A DNA stretch of 64,000 bases from positions 5,652,001 through 5,716,000 of the forward strand of contig NC_063992.1 in NCBI RefSeq assembly GCF_932276165.1, written 5' to 3'. A program made the translations under genes and the position numbers. Every line of letters begins with the position of its first letter. Position 1 is the first letter of the stretch. The stretch comes from Plutella xylostella (lineage: Eukaryota > Arthropoda > Insecta > Lepidoptera > Plutellidae). This document shows positions 19,502-30,200 of the stretch, in pieces. Below the pieces are notes generated by a model that saw only the letters and a list, made by a program, of their open reading frames with translations, did not search any database and was not told where the DNA came from.

Positions 19502-22473
19502 TTAATATTCCTGGGACGAAGTGTTTTGTTGTTGACTTTTTTGATGTTCTCTTAACGTTTTTCTGGGCAGCAGTTGAGGTTGAATGTGAGGAAGCACGCC
19601 CCCTGTAGATATGGTGACGTCGCTCAGCAACAAGTCCAGCTCGTCGTCGTTGCGAATCGCCAGCAGTATGTGTCGTGGGGTTATTCTGAAACGGTTACAA
19701 ATTTTTAGTAATAATCCTATGTCTACATCATGGGGTAGGTATAGATATCCAATGGGGGGTAACGCGTGTGATTTTGCCGCTAGGGGCGCTGGCGTCGACT
19801 GAGGTCAAGTGACATTAACTTTTCACTAGTTTTAACTCGTATAAATTGGCGGGCTTCGTAATAAATTACATTTTCGTTCATTTCCCTGTTGAAAAGTGAT
19901 CTCATTTCGCGAAATTATCGCAAATATAGATATTTGTCGATGAATATGCACCCTATGAAAGCTGAATTAAGGAAAAGAGGCCCTAAAACATGACGTGTCC
20001 TCCTTTTATTTCCGAACATAGCGGAACTGCACAACATTGCGGCATAGTAAATCGATATGATGATAGTTATTTATAATTAATAAGCTTATGACATACATAT
20101 GCTCACGGCTGTAATTCCCGAAGGGGTAGTCCGAGGTGACTCGCAAGCCAGTCACCCGCTTTTCGCTGTACATTTGTACTCACGTGATAGGTCACGAGCT
20201 GTATCGCCGTTTTTGAATACAGTACATAAGTACAATGCACTGAAGTTCTAGGGTAAGTGGGCAACCCGACTATCAGATGTTTTCAAGCTGCCCGTAGGCC
20301 TCAGAGCCTGAAAACAAAAGTCTTCAACCACTGCGTCATGCCAGTGATGACGTATGGTGCAGAGACGTGGACACTGACGGTAGGACTGGTCCACCGATTT
20401 AAAGTCGCTCAGCGTGCTATGGAGAGAGCTATGCTTGGGGTTTCTCTGATGGATCGTATTAGAAATGAGGTTATCCGTCAGAGGACTAAGGTTACCGACA
20501 TATAGCTATCAAAATATGCAAGCTGAAGTGGCAGTGGGCTGCTCATATCTGCCGAAGAACCGATAACCGTTGGGGTAGACGAGTTCTCGAGTGGAGACCA
20601 CGAACAGGCAAACGCAGCGTGGGACGCCCTCCTGCCCGCTGGATTGACAACCTTAGGCGGGAAGCTGGTAGTGGTTGGATGAGAAAGTCCCAGGACCGAG
20701 TGTTGTGGCGCTCCTTATTGGGAGAGGATGTCCAGCAGTGGATGATTATTGGCTGATGATGATGATGATGAAGGCCTCTGACTAGGCTTAACGACTGCTG
20801 CCGAAGCAGCAACCGGGACCCACGGCTTAACGTACAGTCTTCGGACTTCGCACGGAAGCGTCCAGAAAAGAACCACTTGAAATCGGTCACCCATCCAACG
20901 GCTGACCGTGCCAGTTGTTGCTTAACCTCAGTGATCAATTACGATCACTGAAGCCAGCTCGGCTACGGACGCTTCTAAACTTATGAGATTCAAGATTTTA
21001 TAATATAAACAGTATAAGTAATAGATAAAGTCGCCTTTGATAAGTTTGACAGCTAGACCTCTTGACCTGCGTCGACAGTGGCGCCAACTGGTGAGCAAAA
21101 AAACGGTAGTCCCCATTGGAAATGAATAGCCAGCAGCCAGAGTGACCAAGAGTGACAGCCAGAAGTAATCGGAATAGGGTTTCGTTCCCGTCTTCCCGGG
21201 AATTCCCGGGTTTGATTTTTAATCGATTCTATGCTATATTTTCATCTTTATTTATCTGTTTCTCCTACCTTAAACCAAAAAAAAATTATCGGTAGGCTTG
21301 TCGTCTACGATCAGAAACTCGGTTTTGTTGTAAATTATTGGAAAATAATACGTGTTATTGATTTAGCGCAGCTGCATTGCAAAGATAAATGACTCATCTA
21401 CATCACCTTGTTTCACGTCTTCCTGACTCAATATTTTCATCTATATTTATCTGTTGGTCCTACCGCCTGCCTAAAACTAAACAATTGATCGGCTTTTACA
21501 GGCTTTTACATATGTGACCAAGAGTATGTAAAAGCTAACGCTAGTGTGACGCCTGTCATATTTTTTTTATGTCCCCGTTTTGTGTCCGCGTGTCCGCGTT
21601 TATTTTTTATAAAATTACTAACGCATAGAAAAAACGAAAATAAGAAGTAGGTTGAGCGATAAATCGTTGAATGAATTAATTTTTCTAAAACATGTGTAAT
21701 TAATTTTATATTTTAATTATAATATATGTCATAATAATATTATTTTCAAACCGTTAATGATAATACCTTTGTTATTGTTTAACTTACAATTAAGAAAAAC
21801 AAATGATTTGGCATGTTAAAGAAGTTAATTTATCTGACTTTTGCTTTTTTCTACCTATACGAGTGATAAAAGTATATTTGATTTAATTGTAAGTGTTTTA
21901 ATTGACTTTTTGTATCCGAAAATAGCAAAACCAAGGATTTAAAATAAATTCCCGTTTCCCGGGAATTCCCGGGAAATCTTGAAAAAAAATCCCGTTTCCC
22001 GGGAACAGAAAAAGGTCGGGAAAAACGAAACCCTAAATCGGAAGGGCACGAACCTGTACTGATTGCGTAAACAAAATGGCTCTCACCTAGATTTGCCGTT
22101 TTCTTTAGCTGCGTTTCCAGCCAGCTCCAGGATCTCAGCAGCCAGGTACTCCAGCACGGCTGCCAGGTATATTGAAGCGCCGCTGCCGACTCGAGGGGCG
22201 AAATTACCATGACGTAGGATCCTGTTGATTCTTCCCACTGGGAACATCAACCCTGATCTTTCACTTTTGGTTTTGGGCTTGGCCCGTTTTTTTGACTTCA
22301 CTGTAGGGTGGTAAATAAAAAATATTTATTAATAAACAGTGAGTTTAACAGTTCAGCTTCTAAATAAAACTTTAGCCAATAACAGTATACGATGAAGCCG
22401 TTTCTCTAAATATACATAAATGTGGGTACTTTTAAACAATATTTTACTTACAGGGCATTGCACGTCCAGTCAT
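19502..22473 (-). CDS. Histone H2A variant of H2A.X type (C-terminal SQEY), three exons
   Basis: Nucleosome core histone variant. Exon 1 22452-22473 (MTGRAMP), exon 2 22087-22300, exon 3 19502-19685; 420 nt, 139 residues; junction phases 1 and 2 agree, and all introns are GT-AG. The H2A fold is complete: [14 protein letters not shown] (alpha 1), loop 1 [30 protein letters not shown] (alpha 2), [20 protein letters not shown] (alpha 3 and acidic patch). Loop 1 and the RITPRH segment differ from replicative H2A. The tail of about 28 residues is Gln/Ser-rich and ends SSQEY, the ATM/ATR phosphorylation motif SQ(E/D)-aromatic that defines H2A.X, so a DNA-damage mark is the likely role. Introns and a polyadenylation signal (TTTATT at 19446-19451) mark it as a replication-independent gene. 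The 2.4-kb intron holds a LINE end, a SINE and a hAT element. The first-exon call is the least certain part. Confidence 0.87.
20085..20215. repeat. Dispersed repeat shared with 44150-44280
   Basis: Both segments contain ATGCTCAC, then TACTCACGTGATAGGT-like sequence, then GAGC(T/C)GTATCGCCG, in the same order and orientation. Looks like a short interspersed element; ends are not defined. Confidence 0.45.
20230..20760 (+). mobile_element. RTE-like LINE 3' end (decayed)
   Basis: Translated with a frameshift, the plus strand gives the C-terminal end of an RTE-like reverse transcriptase: [49 protein letters not shown], then [40 protein letters not shown] and QQWMIIG before a stop, followed by (GAT)n. 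It lacks the catalytic palm region and is dead. It lies in the large intron of the H2A variant gene. Confidence 0.85.
20770..20972 (-). mobile_element. 5S rRNA-derived SINE (SINE3 type)
   Basis: Read on the minus strand from 20972: AGTGATC...GATCACTGAGGTTAAGC, AACAACTGGC, then GTTGGATGGGTGACCG. These match the 5S rRNA internal promoter region (AGTTAAGCAAC and GGATGGGTGACC in animal 5S). The tail ends in (CAT)n, joining tail-to-tail with the (GAT)n of the adjacent LINE. A non-5S tail follows the head, so this is a SINE, not a 5S gene. Confidence 0.85.
21175..22035. mobile_element. Non-autonomous hAT element with 8-bp target duplication
   Basis: Starts TAGGGTTTCG (21175) and ends CGAAACCCTA (22035), flanked by the exact 8-mer AATCGGAA at 21167-21174 and 22036-22043. 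Subterminal TTCCCGGGAATTCCCGGG palindromes occur at both ends. The 8-bp duplication and the TAGGG start are hallmarks of hAT transposons. No transposase frame remains. Lies in the H2A variant intron, about 50 bp from exon 2. Confidence 0.92.
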
Positions 22474-22790
22474 TTTGATAAAGATTTAATTGATATTTAA
22501 GATAAAGTATTATTTCTAAATCTGTATAATTCCACTTACTAACTAGGACGACTAGGACTAACTATAAATTTTTAAATTTTAAAACAACCTCTTCTCTTGA
22601 ATTTCTTGCCGTTTTTGTTTGTCCATAAGTCCATAGAGAAACTAAACTCATACTATTTTTGTTTATGCCCTTCTATCAGTGCTGCCAACTTGAACAATGT
22701 CACAGCTGGATTTGCTGAATCTACAGCGCGCTGTAGATAATTAATGTACTCTGTGGCTGTAGATTCGCTGCAGCGCGGATTCGCATGTTG

Positions 22791-24734
22791 TAGGGTAAAC
22801 TACCCAATTATTGACACTTTAAGACGAGTCGTCTGCAAAACTGGCCATAAATACGCATAAAATATTAGTATTGTGGTATTTTTTCCGTAGCGGTCTCAGG
22901 TGTATATTCATTTATAATATTTTTGTCAAAACAATGACCCTATAGTCTTAGTTTTTTATTATCAGCTATAAATTTGAAAGAACCCCTATTTCCCAATTAT
23001 TGACACGGGTTTTCCAATTTATGACACCTCCTGTACCAATTATTGACATACTTGATATTAGGTAATAAAAACCGTTTTAAACAGGAATTAAACCTTTGGG
23101 AGGGTACCATGGGTCCGGTTCTCTATTTGGTATATCACGGTGATATATTGAAACACCATAAGTGTCACATACCATAGTCATCAGCTAGTTATCTGACATA
23201 CCATATATACTGCATCTAATGCTAATGCTAGCAGACTAGTGCCACTGAGTTAGGCTCCTGATCATAGATCTCCTGGGCATTTCTCAAAGGTTCCAGCTAG
23301 TGCGTCCTGCTGCTGATGCCGTATGGTTCTGAAACGTGGTCACAGCTGGGCTAACAGGTCCACCGATATAAAGTCGTAATGCGGACTGAACTGGTGTAAT
23401 AAATCCATCAGAGATCCAATGTGAGATGCCAATAGGCCAGCCACCCAAGAAGAAAGACAGTTGGAGTAATCGAGTTCTCGAGTGAAGGTAACGAACAGGC
23501 AAGCGTGACATAGCATGCTTTTTGGCCGTCAGAACCGAGGCTGATCTTAGACCTGGTAAGTACTTGCTGGAAGAGAAAGGCCAAAGAAAAAGTGTGGTGT
23601 AGCTTTGTCGCATCTTTATTTTGATGAAGAATCATGAATATGCCTCTGATATCTCCAGTTTATGCTCGCAGAACTACACGTAGCATCCTTGAGGGTTGGC
23701 CTGTAGATAAACATGTTCAAGACTAAGGTAATGTCCAGTGTCCCAATCGAAACGAACGATACAGCTGGATATCATTAAATTTTGTGAATCTTGATAATTG
23801 TTTACCCGCCGGGTCAGAATCCCAGTTTAAACAGATTACGAGGTGGATTCAGCTGGGTGGGAAGTGTGCAGGACACTTTTGGCCAGGCAAAATGATGACA
23901 GGTGGACGTAGAGCAGTTGGCAGGCCACCTGATAGTCAGACGACTTCATATAGGTTGCAGAAAGGCAGTGAGAAGTGAAGTAGAAAAAGTTTTTTTTCTG
24001 CTTCACTTCTCACTGCCACTTTTATGGTAAGCTCCCATAAAAATATTTATCGTTTATGAGCGTAATTATTGACATTTTGCCTATATATAGACATGTCAAT
24101 AATAGGGAAATAGATTACTGACACTATGTCGATAATTGGATTTCACTGTATTGACACTGTGTCATGAATTGGAAATTCGTGTGGGATAAATGATTAAATA
24201 TTGTCAACGTGATCATTATAGGATATACTACCGGAAAAAGCTAAAATATTAGCATGAAAACAAAAAACATTCCTTCCAATTATTGACCCAATATGTCAAT
24301 ATTAGGAAAATATACCAAAAGGGCTACCTATAATTGACACCACCTAAATTCGAAGTTAAAACCGAAAATAAGTGGTTTTTGAGGTAAGAAATGGAAAAGG
24401 AATTTTGTTCCCTTTTCAATCCAAATAACAAATTTAACAATTTTTTTTATGAATACTGGCAAATTTATTCCTAAAGTAGCCACTGTCCTTTGCAAAAAGC
24501 GATCCAAGATGGCGGAATTTAAAGAAGCAACGGAGAGGCACGAATTGTCTATGTTTTATTGGTCAGCCATTGCTGTAAAAATGACTGCCGAGTGTTACCA
24601 TTACAGAATAACTATTACTGCTGCATTCAAAGATAAATATAACTAAATAGAACGAAGCGTTGTCTTGTTTTCTTTAATTATTCCGCGCTGTGTCAATAAA
24701 TGGAGGGGTGTCAACAATAGGGTAGTTTACCCTA
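22791..24734. mobile_element. TA-flanked TIR element with an internal motif array, in the H2A variant/MED8 gap
   Basis: Ends TAGGGTAAACTACCC (22791) and GGGTAGTTTACCCTA (24734); TIRs match over 26 of 28 bases including the inner TTGACAC. TA at each end fits a TA target duplication. The word CAATTATTGACAC or close variants recurs about 13 times in both orientations near both ends. The middle (about 23280-23990) carries decayed RTE-like LINE fragments (minus-strand shadows only). A 65-codon frame at 24449-24646 has no recognisable family. No transposase seen. Confidence 0.85.
23280..23990 (+). mobile_element. Decayed RTE-like LINE fragments inside the TIR element
   Basis: Plus-strand words such as GTCGTAATGCGGACTGAACT, GAGTTCTCGAGTG and GAACAGGCAAGCGTGAC parallel the LINE end at 20380-20620 (AAAGTCGCTCAGCG, GAGTTCTCGAGTGGAG, GAACAGGCAAACGCAGCG). 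A second patch at 23830-23950 reads KCAGHFWPGK...GRRAVGRPPDSQT, like the KLKWQWAGH...GRPP segment. Heavily mutated. Confidence 0.55.
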
Positions 24735-24981
24735 CCTATAATATAATAATGCATTATTGCTTAAGAGCACAAAATTAAAACTTTTATTATAATAAATAAG
24801 TGGAGGGTGTGCCATAGGCTTAAAAAGTATTCCAAGTAATCTGTGTGTTGTGTATTTTTTTTATTGACATTTCATTCATTCAAATCATTCATGACATTTG
24901 CGAAAGCGAAAGCGAAAGGAGTCGAGTCGAGTTGTTTTCATTTTTATACGTCGTTAAAATTTTAATTAGACCTATCTAAAA

Positions 24982-26499
24982 ATGCAGAGAGAAGAAAAGC
25001 AGCAGGAGGCTATACTGCAAGCGATTCTAAATAGAGTCAATGATTTGAAAACTGCAATACAAGCCCTTATTACGAAATTAGAAACTGAATATGAAACTAT
25101 CAATTGGCCAACTTTTCTTGATAATTACGCTATTCTATCAGGACATGTAAGTAATTTAATGCTAACCTACTCCTATGCTATCAATGGAAATACATGTTTC
25201 CCGTGTACTAACTAAATCTGGACTTTAACAGCTAACAGGGCTGAGTAAGATTCTGCAAGCAGAAATAGCGCCTCAGCTGCGTTCCCTGGTGGTGCTGCCG
25301 CTGCAGCTGGGCTGCAAGCGCGACGAGCAGCTGGCGCAGATGACGGAGGGCCGCGTGCCGGCCTGCACGCACGACCTGGTGCCTGACCTGCTGCGGACCA
25401 AGCCCGAGCCCCAGGCGGAGCAACGCCTGCAACAGTTCAACCATAAAGCCAGTACTCTCAATTATGATACAGCCCAGGTAGGCTTAGTTTGATTTGTTCA
25501 TAGATCTGTTGAAAAATAGCAGCTGTAAAGACAACTCATGTCCATATTTTATTCAATTAAATCCAAAATTTGTTATTGTTAACAATCTGTGGTTCCTTCA
25601 TCAATATTATAGACTCACTCACTTCCATCCAAAGGTTGTCTGGTAGAGATTGCTATAAGCAATAAGGCCGCCTCTTTGTACTGTTTTATTTTTAAGTTTT
25701 GTTTTTTTTGTAATTTTTGTTCTTGGTGCAAATAAAGTGTATTGTATTGTATTGTATTATTAATGATTGATGATCTTAAAATCTCTTATGATTGATCTTA
25801 AAATCTGTATTATTGTTTCAGAAACAAGTTGCACAATTTACAAAGGTTGTAAGTCATGTTTGGGAAATTATATCCAAAGAAAGAGAAAACTGGGAAGGAG
25901 AATCCATGAGGGCATCTGGTGAGTTCATGTTCTTGCAATATTCTTATGGCTTATGTAGATAATCATGTAATACCTCATATCTGATTTCTTAGGATGTCTA
26001 TGACAAACACTAAATGTTTCTCACCATGGTAAAAAGCCAGTCAGATTAGGTCAGTAGTCAGAGACTGACTGCCAGGGATGCACCCAACAACGTTTGGGCA
26101 TCACTTGGGTAGGCTCCTTTTGCACTCTCCTTTTGCACTATGTAATTATGTATACTACTCACTACTCAGTAGTTGTGAGTAGTATACATCTCGCATATGA
26201 TCATAAACCTATTGATCTTAACTTTCACTTCAAACTATTCAATAATATATTTTTATGTTTCAGGAATACAACCAACACACAACATGGCTGACACCCATGC
26301 GCTAGTGACTGCTGTAGGAACTGGCAAAGGCCTCCGCCTGGGTATGCCTGCCATAGTACCAGGAGTAGGTGGTCCCGGCATGGGCCCCCGAGTGCCCACT
26401 CCTCAGATGGGGCCCTCCTCACAGACTATGCCCAAGGCTCCTTCCACTATCAAGACCAACATCAAAGCTGCCAATCAAATTCATCCATACCAACGATAA
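24982..26499 (+). CDS. MED8: Mediator complex subunit 8 (MED8)
   Basis: Subunit of the Mediator head module, which links transcription factors to RNA polymerase II. Exons 24982-25146, 25232-25477, 25822-25918, 26264-26499; 744 nt, 247 residues, stop TAA at 26497-26499; all GT-AG, phases agree. Start ATG gives MQREEKQQEAILQAIL, close to the Drosophila MED8 start. The N-terminal helical region holds LETEYETINWPTFLDN, then LTGLSKILQAEIAPQLRSLV, EGRVPACTHDLVPDLLRTKP and KQVAQFTKVVSHVWEIISKE, in the family order. The last exon is a low-complexity Gly/Pro/Met tail. Length fits insect MED8 (about 250). The H2A variant gene starts 2.5 kb upstream on the other strand, separated by a TIR element, so the two may once have shared a short divergent promoter. 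A GAAAGC triple repeat lies at about 24901-24918, upstream of the start. Confidence 0.95.
25650..25765 (+). mobile_element. LINE 3'-tail fragment in MED8 intron 2
   Basis: Contains AATAAGGCCGCCTCTTTGTA, a T-rich stretch and CAAATAAAGTGTATTGTATT with (GTATT)n end. Related to 3665-3750. Ends about 60 bp before the acceptor of exon 25822. Confidence 0.55.
26148..26189. repeat. Hairpin with 15-bp perfect stem in MED8 intron 3
   Basis: ATGTATACTACTCAC (26148-26162) and GTGAGTAGTATACAT (26175-26189) are exact complements with a 12-base loop. Palindromic relic or structured intron element. Confidence 0.75.
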
Positions 26500-27267
26500 A
26501 ATCTATATATAAGTACCTACAACAACAAAAATCTGTTAGAAATAAGTTTGATTCATAAAATATTATTGTATACTGTAAATGACTCCATCTCTTTCTTTCT
26601 GAGCCTCATTGGCAGCATACATAGCAATAGGAGCGTTTATGAGACGCGTCTTGCATATCATGACCTGACAGAATTCAGCACTACATGTATGTTATTTTCT
26701 CTATAACTTCCCCGCGACATCTAGGGAAAAGTTGCTATTTAGATGGCCCAAGAAGGACGGATTAAAAAGAGGACGGAGTGTTGTGGCTCTCCTTGGGAGA
26801 GGCCTATGTCCAGAAGTGGATCAATATTGGCTGATGATGATGATAGAAGTAAATAAACATAAGAGATAAAAAAACCTTTCAATACAAGCCACCTGTTTGT
26901 AGCTTTATCCTTGTGGTCGGTAGTATCTTAGATAATACAAATACCCACCTATATAATCTCAACCACATTTAAAGTTAATTTTGCAAGCTTGTATTCCCTA
27001 GGTATTACAGGAATAAGAAGAAAAACAAAAATTAGATTTATTAGTTATTTATTTAATTCCATACAATATAAGTTAACGGCTAGCATTCTATAACCTAAAG
27101 AATAAAATTGTGAAAACATCACATAGCATTTTGCATAGTGTAGAGATACTCGTAGCTTTGCAAGATTCATTGAGCCCGCAATGGAGTGGAGACTGTTAAT
27201 ATTGTAAGCTCGTATAGTGTGAAAACTAAAATATTAATACTTTTAACAAAAAAGCGAGAGAATCCGG
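26500..27267. other. MED8/CCT4 convergent gap with RTE-like LINE tail
   Basis: Between the 3' ends of MED8 (plus) and CCT4 (minus). At 26745-26845 the words CCCAAGAAGGACGG, GGACGGAGTGTTGTGGCTCT and GGCTGATGATGATGAT form the 3' end of the RTE-like LINE seen at 20690-20760. TTTATT words near 27030-27050 could serve as CCT4 polyadenylation signals. Otherwise nothing recognised. Confidence 0.55.
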
Positions 27268-30200
27268 TTAGTTCAAGGTGTTTATCTGAAACAAATAAAA
27301 ATACATATTAAAATATATTTTCAATCAAATAGCATGAAGAGAACGTGGTTAATTACATAAAATATATGCGACCGTGGCTTCTTCGGCAAACCAAGAGCAA
27401 GAGCTAACTACTATCTAGCTAGAGATACTTAGAGAGGGCTAGAGCGGAGAGGGTAGGAGCGGCTGCAGAAATCGTGTGACGCGGCTGTAGCCAATATACC
27501 TACCTTTTCAGGCGGGAAGCTACGACTCATAGCTCTCACAGTGTCCGTACAGTACCAGTGATCTTAAGCATTTCAGAATAGAATACAATATTTATTCAGA
27601 AAACTATTGGTAGTATTTTATCAATAGGTCAATAAAGGTAGGTGAAATACTGCTCTGAACCCAGGAAATAATGAGTTTTTGAGAAAATACTCACGATATC
27701 GTCAATCTTGAGTATAGCCCTCACGGTCTCAGTAGACAGCGCGAGCGCGGAGGCGGTGACGTGCAGCGGCTGCAGCACGCTCTCCTGGCGCATGTCGGTG
27801 ACGCGGCCGCGGCGCACGTTCACGCCCGCGCCCGCCGCGCCGCCCGCCGCCGCCGCGTGCGCCGCGCGCAGCTCCGTCACCGTCTCGATCGCGTTCAGAC
27901 CTGAAAGGTGACATTACAAATTGAGCAGACTGGGTAAAACAGCAACGGCGTAGCAAAATATTTGAAACTTAGACCTGGTTTCTCATGATTTTGTTAGTTA
28001 CAGTCTCAATAACGGATTTGCTGACGACGCGTTTAAGGATTATTACCCTTGTTAATTGGATGAGTCCCATGACGAAAATCTAATAGACCATTCATAAATC
28101 AAGCATTATGTGAATCATTCACTCACACTTCATTCAATATTCTGTCATATTCATTGAAATTGGTGTCTACAGTGAAACTATAAAGTCCTGAAATTAATGT
28201 TTGAGGAACTAAAATTTTCAGGAGCCTGGCACCATTAGAAAAGAAACATAAAAGTCATAACAATTGTTTATGTCAATAGGCGGTTGGCTGTTTTTTTGAA
28301 TTTTCTTATTAATTATAAGGATAATCTAAATAAAAGCAACAATTTACGCTTGGTTGCAATTAGGAAGATGAAGAAAAATATTCGTAGTTAAGCTAGTGAA
28401 GTTATTTATCGAGTTTTAATACAATGTTTAGCGGAACATCAAGCTGGACACATTTTGTCGATTTTGGAGGATGTTTACGCTCGTACAGCGTCTATGACGG
28501 GTATGTAGCATTGTAAAAATTGAAATTACTAATTTTTTATTAGTACCAACGCTTCATTTATCGATAAACCTAGGTTTAGAGCCCAAGTCGAACATTGTTT
28601 ACATACCACTGATTGTAGGTTTCATCTGGTTTCAGTTGAGTCAAACCTTAACATTTTGATACTTGAAGATATTTTTTGTTTACTTACTAAATTCACATTG
28701 TGTGAATTTGGGGGGCATTGTATAACTCAAAAAGATTATTTTATTTTATTTTATAGTTATATCGGACCAGCGTGCCAAAGAGGGCAAAATATGGAATATT
28801 TCTAACTCCTGGAAGAAACAGAACTGGCCGTCCAAAAAGAGATATTGATGTCTTTACTATGTGTGCCCTTCGTCAACAGATCCAGTTTTTTTATACAGTT
28901 GTAATAACGTTATTTATCTAAATAAATATTTATTGGTTTCACTATTAGCCTTCATATTAACACCTTCTAGCTTGTATAAGAGCTTTTTTGTGGATGGTAA
29001 GTTGTTTTTAAAATACATAAATAGGTAGGAAGTTAACAGTCAAAATTTCAAGTATCAAAGTCAGTTATGTTTCGCTATATAGGGTTGCTACATGAAAGAT
29101 AGCAGTGCCCTCATTTAATTTCAGGACTTTATAGTTTCACTGTATGTCTCTATAATGTCAAACAACCTCAAACAACCAAACTTTTTGGTTTTGAGGTTGC
29201 CATGGTTACTATTTCTATCGAGGTTGTTTTTTGACATCCGTCATTGAAAATAATATCATTACGCCATGCCCTTTGAAAAACAATACAACGAACTAGATGG
29301 AGTGTCAGTGCAAAAGAAAGGACTCAACAAATAACACCTCAATTTCTAAGTAAGGTCTTGTTTTAAAATATTTTGTTAGAAGATTTTTCACTTCATTCAA
29401 TAGTTCTCATTAAGTCATTACGTTTAACTTCTTATATCTACTTCTGTGGTCTAGTGGTAGAAGCTTAGCTTCATCACCCAGGGATCCCGGGTTCGATTTC
29501 CAGGTAGGGCCATCAATTTGTGTTTCTATATTGCGGTTCCAAGTTAGGTTAGGACATTAAATTAAATCTTTTATCTCGGTTTGACATTATATAAAACCCA
29601 GACAGTATTTCGCTTCATTTTTTATGTCACACAACATCTAGTTCGTATATTGTTTATCAAAGGCTCTGTTCATTTTTCCATCTTGAATCTTGACAGAATG
29701 AGTCACAAGTAAACAACCCGTTGCCTGGTTACCGGTCTTAACCAAGTCTTAGCGGAACCCCACAGCAGCAATCAAGTTTATCACCCGATCAAGGGAGTTA
29801 ACCCCGTGATTTAGCATGGTGGGACACTCACTAACTTTAACGGTCCAAAATGTAACCAAACCGAGGTATTTTTAACCTAACCGAATGGTGTGAAATTAGG
29901 CCTTAGACCTGGTTTCTCATGATTCTGTTAGTTACAGTCTCAATAACGGATTTGCTGACGACGCGTTTAAGGATTATTACCCTTGTTAATTGGATGAGTC
30001 CCATGACAAAAATCTAATAGACCATTCATAAATCAAGCATTATGTGAATCATTCACTCACACTTCATTCAATATTCTGTCATATTCATTGAAATTGGTGT
30101 CTATGTCTCTATAATGTCAAACAACCTCAAACAACCAAACTTTTTGGTTTTGAGGTTGCCATGGTTACTATTTCTATCGAGGTTGTTTTTTGACATCCGT

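Noticed and set aside
20880..20950. A 5S rRNA gene on the minus strand
   Set aside because: Only the promoter-like part of 5S is preserved, and it runs into a SINE tail with (CAT)n.
24449..24646. 65-codon frame inside the TIR element, as a possible transposase or accessory gene
   Set aside because: No DNA-binding or DDE motif, and the element otherwise has only LINE debris and short repeats.
29445..29515. Functional tRNA genes at 29445, 30400, 35550, 42420 and 59526
   Set aside because: Boxes A and B are present, but the sequences are followed by repeated SINE bodies or flanked by target duplications, and acceptor-stem pairing is not evident. Called SINE heads instead.
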